Of a DNA stretch of 37,980 bases, positions 16,550-25,983 are shown one piece after another. Every line of letters begins with the position of its first letter. The first letter of the stretch is position 1. The stretch spans positions 1 through 37,980 of the forward strand of contig DATKDW010000085.1 in the NCBI GenBank assembly GCA_035512495.1, given 5' to 3'. The notes below the pieces were generated by a model. That model was not told the origin of the DNA, did no database searches, and worked only from the letters and a program-made list of their open reading frames with translations. The DNA is from Acidimicrobiales bacterium (GTDB lineage Bacteria; Actinomycetota; Acidimicrobiia; Acidimicrobiales; CADCSY01). The translations under genes and the position numbers were made by a program.

Positions 16550-17248
16550 TCAGCCCTTTGGCCGCTCGTACTTGTAGCCGAGGCCGCGAATGGTCACGAT
16601 CCGGGTCGGGCTCGCGGGGTCCGCCTCCACCTTGGCCCGGAGCCGCTTGACGTGCACGTCGAGGGTCTTGGTGTCGCCCACGTAGTCGGCGCCCCAGACC
16701 TCGCTGATGAGCGTGTCCCTGGTCAGCACTCGGCCGGCGTTGGCCAGGAGCAGCTCCAGCAGCTCGAACTCCTTGAGGGGTAGCGCCACCTGCTGGTCGC
16801 GGATGACCACCTCGTGGCGCCCGGCGTCGAGGCGGACGTCGCCGACCTCGAGCACCTCGCCCCCGTCGTCGAGCACCCCCTCGGGAGGACGGCCCTCGGG
16901 TGCCCGCCGGAGGTTGGCTCGGATGCGGGCGACGAGCTCTCGCAGCCGGTAGGGCTTCGTGACGTAGTCGTCGGCGCCCACCTCCAGGCCGACGACGGTG
17001 TCGATCTCCGACGACTTGGCCGTGACCATGATGATGGGCACCGTCGAGCGGGTGCGGAGCTGGCGGCAGACGTCGATGCCCGACATCCTCGGCAGCATCA
17101 GGTCGAGGAGCACGAGGTCGGGCTCCACCAGGTCGAAGAGCTCGAGGGCCTCCACCCCATCACGGGCGACCCGCACGTCGAAGCCCTCGCGCTGCAGGCC
17201 GACCACGAGGGCGTCGATGAAGGACTCCTCGTCCTCCACGAGCAGCAC
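16550..17248 (-). CDS. regX3: RegX3/PhoB-type response regulator
   Basis: A 232-residue OmpR/PhoB-family regulator. The receiver shows the acidic pocket (ED at 5-6), phospho-acceptor D49 in LLDLMLP, T76 and K98 (TKPY). The C-terminal winged helix ends with the family pattern TKTLDVHVKRLRAKVE...IVTIRGLGYKYE. It pairs with the upstream SenX3-type kinase and is expected to control phosphate genes by binding PHO-box-like repeats such as those before pstS. The GTG 17246-17248 leaves the first strand just complete; no in-frame ATG or GTG exists between the kinase stop and this codon. Confidence 0.94.
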   Translation of the reverse strand: MLLVEDEESFIDALVVGLQREGFDVRVARDGVEALELFDLVEPDLVLLDLMLPRMSGIDVCRQLRTRSTVPIIMVTAKSSEIDTVVGLEVGADDYVTKPYRLRELVARIRANLRRAPEGRPPEGVLDDGGEVLEVGDVRLDAGRHEVVIRDQQVALPLKEFELLELLLANAGRVLTRDTLISEVWGADYVGDTKTLDVHVKRLRAKVEADPASPTRIVTIRGLGYKYERPKG

Positions 17249-17274
17249 GATCGGCGGTTCGCCCGGCGCGGCGG

Positions 17275-18543
17275 TCAGGGCCGGTCCTCCACCGACGTCA
17301 CCACGACCGGCCCCGTGCTCGCCGGCAAGCGGAGGGTGAAGGTGGACCCCTCCCCTTCGCGCGACGTGAGCCGCACCTCGCCGCGGTGGTTGCTGGCCAC
17401 GTGGCGGACGATCGCCAGGCCCAGCCCGGTGCCGCCGGTCTCGCGGCTGCGGGCCCGGTCGACCCGGTAGAAGCGCTCGAAGACCCGCTCGAGGTCGCGG
17501 GAGGGGATCCCGATCCCGTGGTCTCGCACCTCGATCTCGACCCAGGTGCCCCAGGACCGGGAGACGACCTCGACCGAGGCGCCCTTGTCGCTGTACTTGC
17601 AGGCGTTCTCGAGGAGGTTGCCCACCGCCGACGCCAGCTGGCGCCGGTCGCCGCGCAGCGTGTGCGAGGGCTCCACCCCGCTGTCGTCGATGGTGATGGC
17701 CCGGGACTCCGCCAGCGGGCGGGTGCGCTCCACGGCATCGGCCACCACGAGGCCCGCCGACACCGGCTCACGCAGCGGGGCTTCCTCCGCCTCGATGCGG
17801 CTGAGGTCGAGGAGGTCGTCGATGGTGCGGGCCACCCGGAAGGCCTCGTCGGTCATCCGCTCCGCCAGGCGCCGGCTGACCGCGGCGTCGTCCTCGGAGG
17901 CAATGGTCTCGGCGAGGAGGCCGAGAGCCCCCACCGGGGTCTTGAGCTCGTGGCTGATGTTGGCCACGAAGTCACGCCGCACCGCCTCGAGGCGGCGCCG
18001 CTCCGACACGTCGTCGATCACGGCCACGGCCCCGATCGCCCGGATGCCGTCGTCGAGGGCGACCGCCGAGATCACGAGCATCCGGCGGGGCGGGCCGAAC
18101 AGATCGAGGTTGCGCCGCTGCGGGTCGCCCGCCAGGGCGTCCTGCAACACGTCCTCGATCTCCTGCTCGACCAACGAGTCGGCGTGCCGGGCGCTGACAT
18201 AGGCCCGTGCTGCCTCGTTGCGGTGCACCTCACGACCCACCTCATCCCACACCACCACGCCCTGGGGGATCGACTCGAGGACCCTGGTGAGGCGGGCGGC
18301 GGCGGTCCGGGCCGCGTCGGCCGTCTCGGTGGCGACGTCGGCGGCGCGCTCGAGTCGGCCGAGCGACCTCTCGATCCCGCGCCCGCCCTCCTCGACCGAC
18401 GGCCCGCCGAGCCGCAGCGCCACCGAGTCGACGCGACGGCGCAGCGACCGCCGGGAGACACCCGTGGCCACCACCACCAGCACGGCGATCACCAGGGCGG
18501 CCACGCCGAACGCCAGCGCCCCTCCCCCGCTCGGCCCGCCCAC
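17275..18543 (-). CDS. senX3: SenX3-type phosphate sensor histidine kinase
   Basis: A 422-residue kinase with one membrane span near the N-terminus (about 10-28), a PAS-like domain (about 85-180, RVLESIPQGVVVWDEVGREV), HisKA with H198 in SHELKTP, and the HATPase domain with NLLENACKYSD, VRDHGIGIP, FERFYRVDRARSRETGGTGLGLAI. The lack of a large extracellular sensor is typical of SenX3 and PhoR, which read phosphate status through PhoU and the Pst transporter. GTG start with GAGGAG upstream. The stop lies 26 bases before regX3, and the start is 5 bases after the phoU stop. Confidence 0.94.
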   Translation of the reverse strand: MGGPSGGGALAFGVAALVIAVLVVVATGVSRRSLRRRVDSVALRLGGPSVEEGGRGIERSLGRLERAADVATETADAARTAAARLTRVLESIPQGVVVWDEVGREVHRNEAARAYVSARHADSLVEQEIEDVLQDALAGDPQRRNLDLFGPPRRMLVISAVALDDGIRAIGAVAVIDDVSERRRLEAVRRDFVANISHELKTPVGALGLLAETIASEDDAAVSRRLAERMTDEAFRVARTIDDLLDLSRIEAEEAPLREPVSAGLVVADAVERTRPLAESRAITIDDSGVEPSHTLRGDRRQLASAVGNLLENACKYSDKGASVEVVSRSWGTWVEIEVRDHGIGIPSRDLERVFERFYRVDRARSRETGGTGLGLAIVRHVASNHRGEVRLTSREGEGSTFTLRLPASTGPVVVTSVEDRP

Positions 18544-18548
18544 CGCCG

Positions 18549-19235
18549 TCAGCTCTCCTCGAGGGGTGCGTCGTCGGTGTGCTCCGGCAGCTGCCCCGTC
18601 ACCATGTACCGGACACGCTCGCCGATGTTCACGGCGTGGTCGGCGATGCGCTCGTAGAAGCGCCCCACCAGCGCCAGCTGGACCGAGAGCTGCAGGGCGC
18701 TGGCACCCGTCTCGTGGGTCTCGAAGATCGAGGCGATGTAGTCGACGTGAAGGTCGTCGACGGTGTCGTCCATGTCGTCGAGGGCGGCAGCGAGGGCGGC
18801 GTCGCGGTCGACGTAGGCATCGATCGAGAGCCGAAACAGCCGATGGACGCCTTCGCTCATCTGCTCGAGCAGGCCCCGGACCGAGGGATCGAGCTCCGTG
18901 CCGTACATCCGTCGCGACGCCTTCATGATGTTGACGACGAGGTCGCCCGACCGCTCGATCTCGGCGACCATCCGGATGGCGGTCATCAGCGAGCGAAGAT
19001 CCGAGGCCATGGGCTGCTGGAGGGCGAGGAGCTGGTAGCAGCGCTCCTCGACGTCGAGGGCGAGGACGTCGAGCTCGTCGTCGCCGTTGATGATGGCCTC
19101 GGCGGTCGCCAGGTCGCCGTCGAGCAGAGCCTGGGTGGCACTGCTCAGCGACTCGGAGACCATCCCCCCCATCCGGACGATGTCGTCGCGGATGAGGTCG
19201 AGGTCGTGGTGGAAGCTCTTGCGGGTGTCGGTCAT
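18549..19235 (-). CDS. phoU: PhoU phosphate signalling protein
   Basis: A 228-residue all-helical protein with the two PhoU repeats, each carrying the metal-binding/interaction motif: EIERSGDLVVNI (about 92-103) and YERIADHAVNIGERV (about 194-208). PhoU connects the Pst transporter to the SenX3 kinase and represses the phosphate response when phosphate is plentiful. Here it stands between pstB and senX3, which suits that role. The ATG is 75 bases from the pstB stop. Confidence 0.96.
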   Translation of the reverse strand: MTDTRKSFHHDLDLIRDDIVRMGGMVSESLSSATQALLDGDLATAEAIINGDDELDVLALDVEERCYQLLALQQPMASDLRSLMTAIRMVAEIERSGDLVVNIMKASRRMYGTELDPSVRGLLEQMSEGVHRLFRLSIDAYVDRDAALAAALDDMDDTVDDLHVDYIASIFETHETGASALQLSVQLALVGRFYERIADHAVNIGERVRYMVTGQLPEHTDDAPLEES

Positions 19236-19310
19236 CTCGCCCTCCTCGTAGTCGTCGTCCCGGTCACAGCGTCACAGCCGCAGCGTGCGAGCGGTGCCAC
19301 ACCCACGGAG

Positions 19311-20222
19311 TCACCCGAACCGCCCGGTGACGTAGTTCTCGGTGCGGACGTCCCCGGGGTTGGAGAAGATCGTCTCGGTCCGGTCGTACTCGACGAGCAC
19401 CCCGGTGCGGGCGTTGGTCGACTCGTCGGCGAGCACCGTGAAGAAGGCCGTGCGGTCGGCCACCCGAGCCGCCTGCTGCATGTTGTGGGTCACGATCACG
19501 ATCGAGTAACGCTCCTTGAGCTCCTGCATGAGGTCTTCGATGCGAGCGGTCGAGATCGGGTCGAGCGCGGAGCAGGGCTCGTCCATGAGGATGACGTCGG
19601 GCTCGACGGCGATGCAGCGGGCGATGCAGAGGCGTTGCTGCTGGCCACCGGACATGCCGTAGGCGTTGTCCTTCAGGCGATCCTTGACCTCGTCCCAGAG
19701 AGCTGCGTCGCGCAAGGCTCGCTCGACGATCTCGTCCATGTCCCCCTTCATCCCGGTGGTGCGGGGACCGAAGGCGATGTTGTCGTAGATGGACTTCGGG
19801 AACGGGTTGGGCTTCTGGAAGACCATGCCGATCAGCTTCCGGACCTGGACGGGGTCGACCTTGGGGCCGTAGATGTCCTCTCCGTGGTAGAGGAGGCTGC
19901 CGCTGACGCGAGCACTCGGGATGAGGTCGTTCATGCGGTTGAGGCATCGCAGGAGGGTGCTCTTCCCACAGCCCGACGGCCCGATGAGCGCGGTGATGTC
20001 CTTGTGGTAGATCTCCATCGAGACGTCCTCGACCGCCAGGGCACCGCCGTAGCGGACCGAGACCCCGTCGAGGGCGAAGGTGACCTCGCCACGCGCTCCG
20101 TGATCGGCCTGGTGGCCGATGTCGGCCCGCAGTGACACCGAAGGGGTGCTGGTCGCGTCTGGTTGCATCGTTCGACTCGATTCGGGGGTCGTCTCGTCGT
20201 TCACGGTCTCGGTCTCGGTCAC
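19311..20222 (-). CDS. pstB: Phosphate ABC transporter ATP-binding protein
   Basis: A 303-residue ATPase with Walker [10 protein letters not shown] (81-89), Q-loop [21 protein letters not shown] typical of PstB, signature MSGGQQQR, Walker [14 protein letters not shown] and the H-loop [10 protein letters not shown]. It powers PstCA phosphate import. About 45 residues precede the ABC core, longer than the usual PstB. The start is uncertain: I chose GTG 20220-20222, because it overlaps the pstA stop as TAGTG, exactly as pstC and pstA overlap; GTG 20228 and an internal ATG (residue 19 onward) are alternatives. Confidence 0.93.
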   Translation of the reverse strand: MTETETVNDETTPESSRTMQPDATSTPSVSLRADIGHQADHGARGEVTFALDGVSVRYGGALAVEDVSMEIYHKDITALIGPSGCGKSTLLRCLNRMNDLIPSARVSGSLLYHGEDIYGPKVDPVQVRKLIGMVFQKPNPFPKSIYDNIAFGPRTTGMKGDMDEIVERALRDAALWDEVKDRLKDNAYGMSGGQQQRLCIARCIAVEPDVILMDEPCSALDPISTARIEDLMQELKERYSIVIVTHNMQQAARVADRTAFFTVLADESTNARTGVLVEYDRTETIFSNPGDVRTENYVTGRFG

Positions 20223-21166
20223 TACCACTCTCGCTCGTATCGGTTCCGGAGCCAGATGGCCACGGAGTTCATCAGCATCAGGAGCAAGAGCATCACGAGC
20301 ACCCCGGCAGCGGCGAGGACGCGGAAGTCCTCCTGGGGGCGCCCGGCGTACTGGAAGATCTGCACCGGGAGCACCGAGTAGCCGCCCTCCAAGAACGAGG
20401 GAGCGAAGGTCACGAAGGTGACCGCCCCGACCAGCAGCAGGGGCGCCGCCTCACCGATCGCCCGTGCCACCGCCAGGATCACCCCGGTCAGGATGCCCGG
20501 GATGGCGGCGGGGAGCACCTGGCGGCTGATGGTCTGCCACTGCGTCGCGCCGAGGGCCAGCGATCCGTCCCGGATCGAGGGGGGCACCGCCCGGATCGCC
20601 TCCCGGCTGGCGAGGATGACGGTGGGGAGCACCAGGAGAGCCAGGGTGAGCGAGCCGGCAGCTGCGACGAAGCCGAGGCTCACCGGCCCCCGGACGATGA
20701 ACGCCAAGCCGAGGATGCCGAAGACGATGGAGGGGACACCTGCCAGGTTCTGGATGTTGAGCTCGATCAGGCGGTTCCACCACTTGGCCTTGTTCGCATA
20801 CTCCTCGAGGTAGATGGCTGCTCCCACCCCGAGGGGCACGATCAGCAGGATCACACCACCGATCACGTAGGTGGTCCCGAGGATGGCGGGCCGGTAGCCG
20901 GCGCTCGCCGGGCGGACGGTTGAGGGGTCGTTGGTCAGGAGGTCGAGGCTGAGCAGCGGGCGGCCGCGCATGAACGCCCACACGATCACCGAGGTGAGCG
21001 CCACCAGGGCGACGCCCAGACCGAGGAGCAGGGCAGCGATGAACAACAGACTGCCGAGCTTGTCCTTGCCGGTGCGCTCGCCGAAGATGCTCCGCGTGGT
21101 GGCGCGAGCACCTGCGACGGCAAGCCGCGTGCGCTCCGTGCGGGGGAGGTCGTCCTTGGTCGCCAC
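20222..21166 (-). CDS. pstA: Phosphate ABC transporter permease PstA
   Basis: A 314-residue permease with six hydrophobic spans starting at about residue 39. The family loops include [43 protein letters not shown] and the EAA-type coupling loop [28 protein letters not shown]. It forms the membrane channel with PstC. The reading frame extends upstream without similarity; the GTG at 21164-21166 overlaps the pstC stop (TAGTG) and gives a normal N-terminus. Confidence 0.95.
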   Translation of the reverse strand: MATKDDLPRTERTRLAVAGARATTRSIFGERTGKDKLGSLLFIAALLLGLGVALVALTSVIVWAFMRGRPLLSLDLLTNDPSTVRPASAGYRPAILGTTYVIGGVILLIVPLGVGAAIYLEEYANKAKWWNRLIELNIQNLAGVPSIVFGILGLAFIVRGPVSLGFVAAAGSLTLALLVLPTVILASREAIRAVPPSIRDGSLALGATQWQTISRQVLPAAIPGILTGVILAVARAIGEAAPLLLVGAVTFVTFAPSFLEGGYSVLPVQIFQYAGRPQEDFRVLAAAGVLVMLLLLMLMNSVAIWLRNRYEREW

Positions 21167-22125
21167 TACTCGTAGACCTCCCGGAACCGGCGCACGAGGC
21201 GGATGGCGAGCATGTTCATGGTCAGGGTCATGAGGAAGAGCAGCGTCCCCACCGCGAAGATCGTGTCGTAGACGACGGTGCCGGTGGCGATGTCGCCGGT
21301 GGCCCGGCCGCCGATGTAGGCCGTCATGGTCTGGATCCCCTTGGTGGGGTCGAAGCTCAGGTTGGGGTTGCCTGCACCGGCGGCGATGAGGACCACCATC
21401 GTCTCGCCGATGGCCCGGGATGCACCGAGCACGACGGCGGCCACGACCCCCGAGATGGCAGCCGGCAGAACGACCCGGACGGTGACCTTGAACTTGCTGG
21501 CCCCGAGGGCGTAGGCGCCCTCCCGGAGCCCGGCCGGCACCGCCCGCATGGCGTCGTCGGAGACCGACGAGACCAGCGGGATGATCAGGAACCCGACGGC
21601 CACGCCTGCGACCCCGATGGAGAACGGCCCCTGCCACGGCAGCATGGGGAGGACGTCCTTGGCCAACGGGGTCAGGAAGAAGAGGGCGAAGATGCCGATT
21701 GCGACCGTGGGGATGCCCTCGAAGACCTCGAGCACCGGCTTGATGACCTTGCGGGTCCGCCGGGAGGCGTACTCCGAGAGGTAGACGGCGCACGCCAAGC
21801 CGATGGGGATGGCCACGATGAGGGCGAAGAAGACCACCATCATCGTGCCCACCACGATGGGCCACACGCCGAAGACCGGGTTGGCGAAGGCAGGAGCCCA
21901 CGTCGTCTCCGTGAAGAACTCCACGATGGAGACGTCCTGGAAGAAGCCGACGGTGGGGCTGAGCAACGAGAAGACGATGGCCGTGGTGACGAGCACCGAC
22001 AGCGCGGCGCAGCCCGCGAGCAACGCCTTGATCACCTTCTCGCCGTAGCGGGGGCTCGCAGCCTCCAGCGTGCGCCGAGCGCCGACGGCGCCGGTGCTGG
22101 AGGCTGCGAGCTCAGGGGTTGCCAT
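21166..22125 (-). CDS. pstC: Phosphate ABC transporter permease PstC
   Basis: A 319-residue permease with six spans. The conserved segments are FGVWPIVVGTMMVVFFALIVAIPIGLACAVYLSEYASRRTRKVIKPVLEVFEGIPTVAIGIFAL and the EAA loop LREGAYALGASKFKVTVRVVLPAAISGV, as expected of PstC. It partners PstA. An ATG start with GGAGAGGGAG upstream is clear. It begins 63 bases after the pstS stop on the same strand. Confidence 0.96.
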   Translation of the reverse strand: MATPELAASSTGAVGARRTLEAASPRYGEKVIKALLAGCAALSVLVTTAIVFSLLSPTVGFFQDVSIVEFFTETTWAPAFANPVFGVWPIVVGTMMVVFFALIVAIPIGLACAVYLSEYASRRTRKVIKPVLEVFEGIPTVAIGIFALFFLTPLAKDVLPMLPWQGPFSIGVAGVAVGFLIIPLVSSVSDDAMRAVPAGLREGAYALGASKFKVTVRVVLPAAISGVVAAVVLGASRAIGETMVVLIAAGAGNPNLSFDPTKGIQTMTAYIGGRATGDIATGTVVYDTIFAVGTLLFLMTLTMNMLAIRLVRRFREVYE

Positions 22126-22188
22126 GGACGGTGACTCCCTCTCCTGCTGCGGGTCGGTGCTGCGAGTCGGTGCTGCGGTCGGACGGGC

Positions 22189-23172
22189 TCAGCCGGTGAG
22201 GGCCGCGACCTTCGCCTCCGCATCGGACACCTGATCGTCGTTCATCGGCACGAAGCCGGCGAGGTCGGCGATCTCCTCCTGGTTCTCGATGTAGAAGTCG
22301 AAGAATGCCTGGACCTCGGCTCGGGCCAGGGCGGTGTCGCTGGCGTAGAGGAACAGCGGCCTGCCGAGCGGCGAGTAGTCGCCGCTCTGGACGTTGTCGA
22401 GGGTGGCGTCGACGCAGCCGTCGCCGTCGTCGATCTGGAGCGGCTTCACTGCGTCACCGGCCTCCTGCACGAAGGAGTAGGGGATGTAGCCCATGGCCCA
22501 CGGGTCGCCCTGCACCGCGGTGACGGCGGCGAAGTCATCCTCGCCGATGTCGGTGTAGTCATTGCGGATCTTGCCCTCCTCGCCGTTGATCGCCTCGGTG
22601 AAGAAGTCGAAGGTGCCGGAGTCGGTGCCGGGACCGTACAGGGTGATCGACTGGCGCTCAGCGGTGCTGTCGAGGTCGAGGCCGTCGATGTCCCCCCAGG
22701 TGCTGACCGAGGAGCCCTCGTCCCAGATCTGGCTCGCCTGGTCGACGGTGAGGCAGTCGAGGGGGTTCTCGAGGTTCACGACGATCGACAGCGCGTCGTT
22801 GGCGACCTGGACGTTGTCGTAGGCGATGCCGTTCTGCTCGCAGAGCTCGATCTCCGACTCCTTGATCGCACGGGAGGCGTCGTTGCCATCGGTCTCACCG
22901 TTGCAGAACTTCTGGAAGCCGCCGCTGGTCCCCGAGACGGCAACGGTGACGCGGACGCCGCTGTTCTGCTCCATGAACAGCTCGGCGGCCACCTCGGTCA
23001 GGGGGGCCACGGTCGAGGAGCCGTCGATGTTCACGGTGCCGGAGAGGTCGCCGTCGGTGCCGTTCCCGCTGCCGGCCGTGGTGGCGTCGTCGCCGCCGCA
23101 GGCCGCCGCCAGCAGGGTCAGCGCGACCAGCGCAGCCGAGAGGCGCACCGATCGGTGGTGGGGGGTTCGCAA
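22189..23172 (-). CDS. pstS: Phosphate-binding lipoprotein PstS
   Basis: A 327-residue periplasmic-type binding protein. The N-terminal lipoprotein signal ends LTLLAAAC, with C25 as the lipidated residue. The mature part has the phosphate-binding motifs [37 protein letters not shown] and [15 protein letters not shown], which match PstS. It captures phosphate for PstCAB. I chose TTG 23170-23172 because a perfect AGGAGG stands 6 bases before it; an in-frame ATG at 23203-23205 has no proper ribosome site. Upstream lies a PHO-box-like array and a -10 element. Confidence 0.94.
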   Translation of the reverse strand: MRTPHHRSVRLSAALVALTLLAAACGGDDATTAGSGNGTDGDLSGTVNIDGSSTVAPLTEVAAELFMEQNSGVRVTVAVSGTSGGFQKFCNGETDGNDASRAIKESEIELCEQNGIAYDNVQVANDALSIVVNLENPLDCLTVDQASQIWDEGSSVSTWGDIDGLDLDSTAERQSITLYGPGTDSGTFDFFTEAINGEEGKIRNDYTDIGEDDFAAVTAVQGDPWAMGYIPYSFVQEAGDAVKPLQIDDGDGCVDATLDNVQSGDYSPLGRPLFLYASDTALARAEVQAFFDFYIENQEEIADLAGFVPMNDDQVSDAEAKVAALTG

Positions 23173-23240
23173 GGGTGTCCTCCTGGGGATGGGGCCGAGG
23201 GACATCCCCGGCCGGAGCGTCGCTGCTCGCGACAAGGAGG

Positions 23241-23246
23241 ATCGTA
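23241..23246 (-). promoter_or_regulatory. Candidate -10 element of the pstS promoter
   Basis: TACGAT on the minus strand lies 9 bases downstream of the last PHO-box unit and about 70 bases before the pstS start codon. In activated phosphate promoters the PHO box replaces the -35 region, and this spacing is compatible. Confidence 0.4.
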
Positions 23247-23255
23247 GGAGGCCTC

Positions 23256-23295
23256 GGTGACAGCGAACCGGCCCTGAGGTGAACGGAGGGTGAAG
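23256..23295 (-). promoter_or_regulatory. PHO-box-like direct repeats upstream of pstS
   Basis: On the minus strand CTTCACC (23295-23289) and GTTCACC (23284-23278) are offset by exactly 11 bases. A third unit, TGTCACC (23262-23256), lies a further 22 bases on, in phase. The unit between them (23273-23267) is degenerate. The Streptomyces PhoP PHO box consists of 11-bp units beginning GTTCACC, so this is a plausible binding site for the RegX3-type regulator encoded in the same cluster. Confidence 0.65.
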
Positions 23296-23374
23296 GGCTC
23301 GTGGCCGTTCCGGCAACGATCGCCGACCATCGGTGAACGCGTCCGAGATGGGGTCTGCCGGCCGGTTCGCGCTT

Positions 23375-23797
23375 TCAGCGCGGGTCGGTGAACGAGGCCA
23401 GGACCTGGCGGTCCCGGTCGTAGCTGAGGAGCGCAGACGCCTCCCCCGGTGGGAGCCAGCGGACCTCGTCGACCTCGGCGTTGGGCTCGAAGGCGCCACC
23501 GGCGACCTCCATGGCCCAGTAGCGGACCAGCTTGGCGCGGCCCCGGTGGTCGACGTAAGAGCTCGAGATCAGCTCGTCGCCCAGGCGGCAGCGCAGCCCG
23601 GTCTCCTCCTCGACCTCGCGCCGGGCGCAGTCCTCGTCGGACTCCCCCTTGTCGCGCTTGCCCTTGGGCATCGACCAGTCGTCGTACTTCGGTCGGTGCA
23701 CCACCAGCACCTCGACGCCGTCGGGCGTCGGCCGCCAGACCACCCCACCGGCGGCGAAGACCAGCGTCGGCGGCGCGCCGGCGGCCGAGGTGGTCAC
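23375..23797 (-). CDS. Nudix hydrolase, MutT1-like
   Basis: A 140-residue protein with a full Nudix box, Gx5Ex7REVxEExGL, in GKRDKGESDEDCARREVEEETGL. It opens with the usual AAGGVVWR strand and DWSMPKGK. The family hydrolyses nucleoside diphosphates linked to another group; the mycobacterial neighbour of ppk, MutT1, acts on 8-oxo-GTP and diadenosine polyphosphates. The mycobacterial protein has a second, histidine-phosphatase domain that is absent here. The GTG start overlaps the ppk stop by 4 bases (GTGA), so it is translationally coupled to ppk. Confidence 0.9.
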   Translation of the reverse strand: MTTSAAGAPPTLVFAAGGVVWRPTPDGVEVLVVHRPKYDDWSMPKGKRDKGESDEDCARREVEEETGLRCRLGDELISSSYVDHRGRAKLVRYWAMEVAGGAFEPNAEVDEVRWLPPGEASALLSYDRDRQVLASFTDPR

Positions 23798-25971
23798 GAG
23801 GAGCGCCGGGCTACCGCCGGACCGGGCTCGACGGACCTGGTGCGGTCGCGGGCGAGCTCCTTGAGCACCACGTGGGCGTTGGTGCCGGTGGTGGACGGCA
23901 CCCGCTCCCAGGAGCCGTCGGGGCCGAGCGTCCACGACCGCTCGTCGTCGCCGAGGTTGATGTCGAGGACCTCCTGGAGCCGCTCGCGCAGCCCGGGGTC
24001 CTCGATGGGCAGCACCGCCTCCACCCGGCGGTCGAGGTTGCGGGGCATGAGGTCGGCCGATCCGATGAGGTAGCTCGGCCGGCCAGGCCCGGCGCCGTTG
24101 GCGAAGTAGAAGATCCGGGAGTGCTCGAGGAAGCGGCCGACGATCGAGCGGACCCGGATACGCTCCGACAGGCCGGGCACGCCCGGGCGCAGGCAGCAGA
24201 TCCCCCGCACGATCAGGTCGATCTCGACCCCGGCCTGCGACGCCTCGTAGAGCGACTCGACCATGGCCGTGTCGCCGAGGCTGTTCAACTTCATCACGAT
24301 CTTGCCGGTGCCGGCCGGAGCGGCGGCTTCGTTGGCGATGAGCTCCGCCAGGCGGGGGCGCAGCGGGCCCGGCGCGACCAGCAGCCGGCGGAAGCGCTCC
24401 TGGCGGCCGTAGCCGGTGAGGTAGTTGAACAGCTGGGTGAGGTCGGCCCCGATGTCGGGGTCGCAGGTGAGCAGCCCCAGGTCCTCGTAGAGGCGGGCGG
24501 TGCGCTCGTTGTAGTTGCCGGTGCCGATGTGGCAGTAGCGCCGGATGCCGTCGTCCTCTTGGCGGACCACCAGCGCCGTCTTGGTGTGGGTCTTGAGCCC
24601 CACCAGCCCGTAGACGACGTGGACGCCGGCTTCCTCGAGGGCCCGGGCCCACGTGACGTTGGCCTGCTCGTCGAAGCGCGCCTTGAGCTCCACCAGGGCC
24701 GCCACCTGCTTGCCCTGCTCGGCCGCCCGGATGAGCGCCTTGACGATGGCGCTGTCGGCCGAGGTCCGGTACAGCGTCTGCTTGATGGCGAGCACCTTGG
24801 GGTCGGCGGCCGCCTGGCGGATGAAGGCGACGACCGAGGAGGTGAACGACTCGTAGGGGTGGTGGACGAGGATGTCGCCCTCGCGGATGCGGGCGAAGAT
24901 GTCGGTGGCCTCGTCGTCGACGTGGGCCAGCCGGGCCTGCGCCACCGAGGTGAAGGCCTCGTCCTTGAGGTCGGGGCGGGGGAGGTCCCAGACGTTCCAG
25001 AGGCCGCTGAGGTCGACCGGGCCGTCGAGCACGTAGACGTCGCCGGGGCCGAGGTCGAGCTCGCGCGTCAGCAGGGCGAGGGTCTCGTCGTCGATGCCCG
25101 ACATCACCTCGAGGCGGACGGCCCGCCCGAAGCGCCGGCGCCGCAGCTCCATCTCGACCGCGGCCAGCAGGTCGTCGGCCTCTTCCTCCTCGAGCGTGAG
25201 GTCGGCGTTGCGGGTGACCCGGAAGGGGTGGTGGGCTCCGATCTCCATCCCGGGGAAGAGGGCGCCGAGGTGCTCGGCGATGACCTGCTCGAGCGGCACG
25301 AACCGCTCCCCGTCGGGCATCACCACGAAGCGGGGCACGTTGTTGGGGACCTTCACCCGGGCGAAGCGGCGCTCGCGGGTGTCGGGGTCGCGCACCATGA
25401 CGGCCAGGTTGAGCGACAGGTCGGAGATGTAGGGGAAGGGGTGGCCCGGGTCGACGGCAAGGGGGGTGAGCACCGGGAAGATCTCACGCTCGAACACGTC
25501 GACCAGGTAGGCGCGGTCGTCGTCGTCGAGGTCGTCCCAGTCCGAGAGCCGGATGCCCGCCTCGCTGAGGGCGGGAGCGATGTCGGACACGAACAGCGAC
25601 ACCTGCGTGGCGGTGAGCGCCTCGACGCGGTCGCGGATGAGGGCCAGCTGCCGGGCGGGGCGCAGGCCGTCGGGGCCCACGGTGGTGATGCCGGCGGCCA
25701 CCTGGTCCTTCAGGCCGGCCACCCGAACCTGGAAGAACTCGTCGAGGTTCTGGGCGAAGATGGCGAGGAACTTGGCCCGCTCGAGCAGCGGGACATCGGG
25801 GCGCGCGGCCATTTCCAGCACCCGGGCGTCGAAGTCCAGCCACGACAGCTCGCGGTTGAGCAGGCGGGTGTCGCTGGGCTCGGCGTGGTCGGGAGCGCCA
25901 CCGCCGCCCGCATCCGGGCCCGGACGACCTGCTCGGGGCGCCCCCTCGAGCTGGTCGAGAGGGGCACTCAT
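23794..25971 (-). CDS. ppk: Polyphosphate kinase 1
   Basis: A 725-residue PPK1. The N domain opens RLLNRELSWLDFDARVLEMA (36-55) and AIFAQNLDEFFQVRVAGL. The catalytic histidine is H481 in YCHIGTGNYNERTARLYEDLG, and a second conserved histidine is H617 in FLEHSRIFYF. The segment SADLMPRNLDRRVE is also conserved. It reversibly makes polyphosphate from ATP. The first 30 residues are Gly/Ala/Pro-rich and not conserved in the family. It stands 12 bases after the ROK kinase gene and directly upstream of the Nudix gene and the pst operon. Confidence 0.97.
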   Translation of the reverse strand: MSAPLDQLEGAPRAGRPGPDAGGGGAPDHAEPSDTRLLNRELSWLDFDARVLEMAARPDVPLLERAKFLAIFAQNLDEFFQVRVAGLKDQVAAGITTVGPDGLRPARQLALIRDRVEALTATQVSLFVSDIAPALSEAGIRLSDWDDLDDDDRAYLVDVFEREIFPVLTPLAVDPGHPFPYISDLSLNLAVMVRDPDTRERRFARVKVPNNVPRFVVMPDGERFVPLEQVIAEHLGALFPGMEIGAHHPFRVTRNADLTLEEEEADDLLAAVEMELRRRRFGRAVRLEVMSGIDDETLALLTRELDLGPGDVYVLDGPVDLSGLWNVWDLPRPDLKDEAFTSVAQARLAHVDDEATDIFARIREGDILVHHPYESFTSSVVAFIRQAAADPKVLAIKQTLYRTSADSAIVKALIRAAEQGKQVAALVELKARFDEQANVTWARALEEAGVHVVYGLVGLKTHTKTALVVRQEDDGIRRYCHIGTGNYNERTARLYEDLGLLTCDPDIGADLTQLFNYLTGYGRQERFRRLLVAPGPLRPRLAELIANEAAAPAGTGKIVMKLNSLGDTAMVESLYEASQAGVEIDLIVRGICCLRPGVPGLSERIRVRSIVGRFLEHSRIFYFANGAGPGRPSYLIGSADLMPRNLDRRVEAVLPIEDPGLRERLQEVLDINLGDDERSWTLGPDGSWERVPSTTGTNAHVVLKELARDRTRSVEPGPAVARRSS

Positions 25972-25983
25972 CGTCCCGCCACC

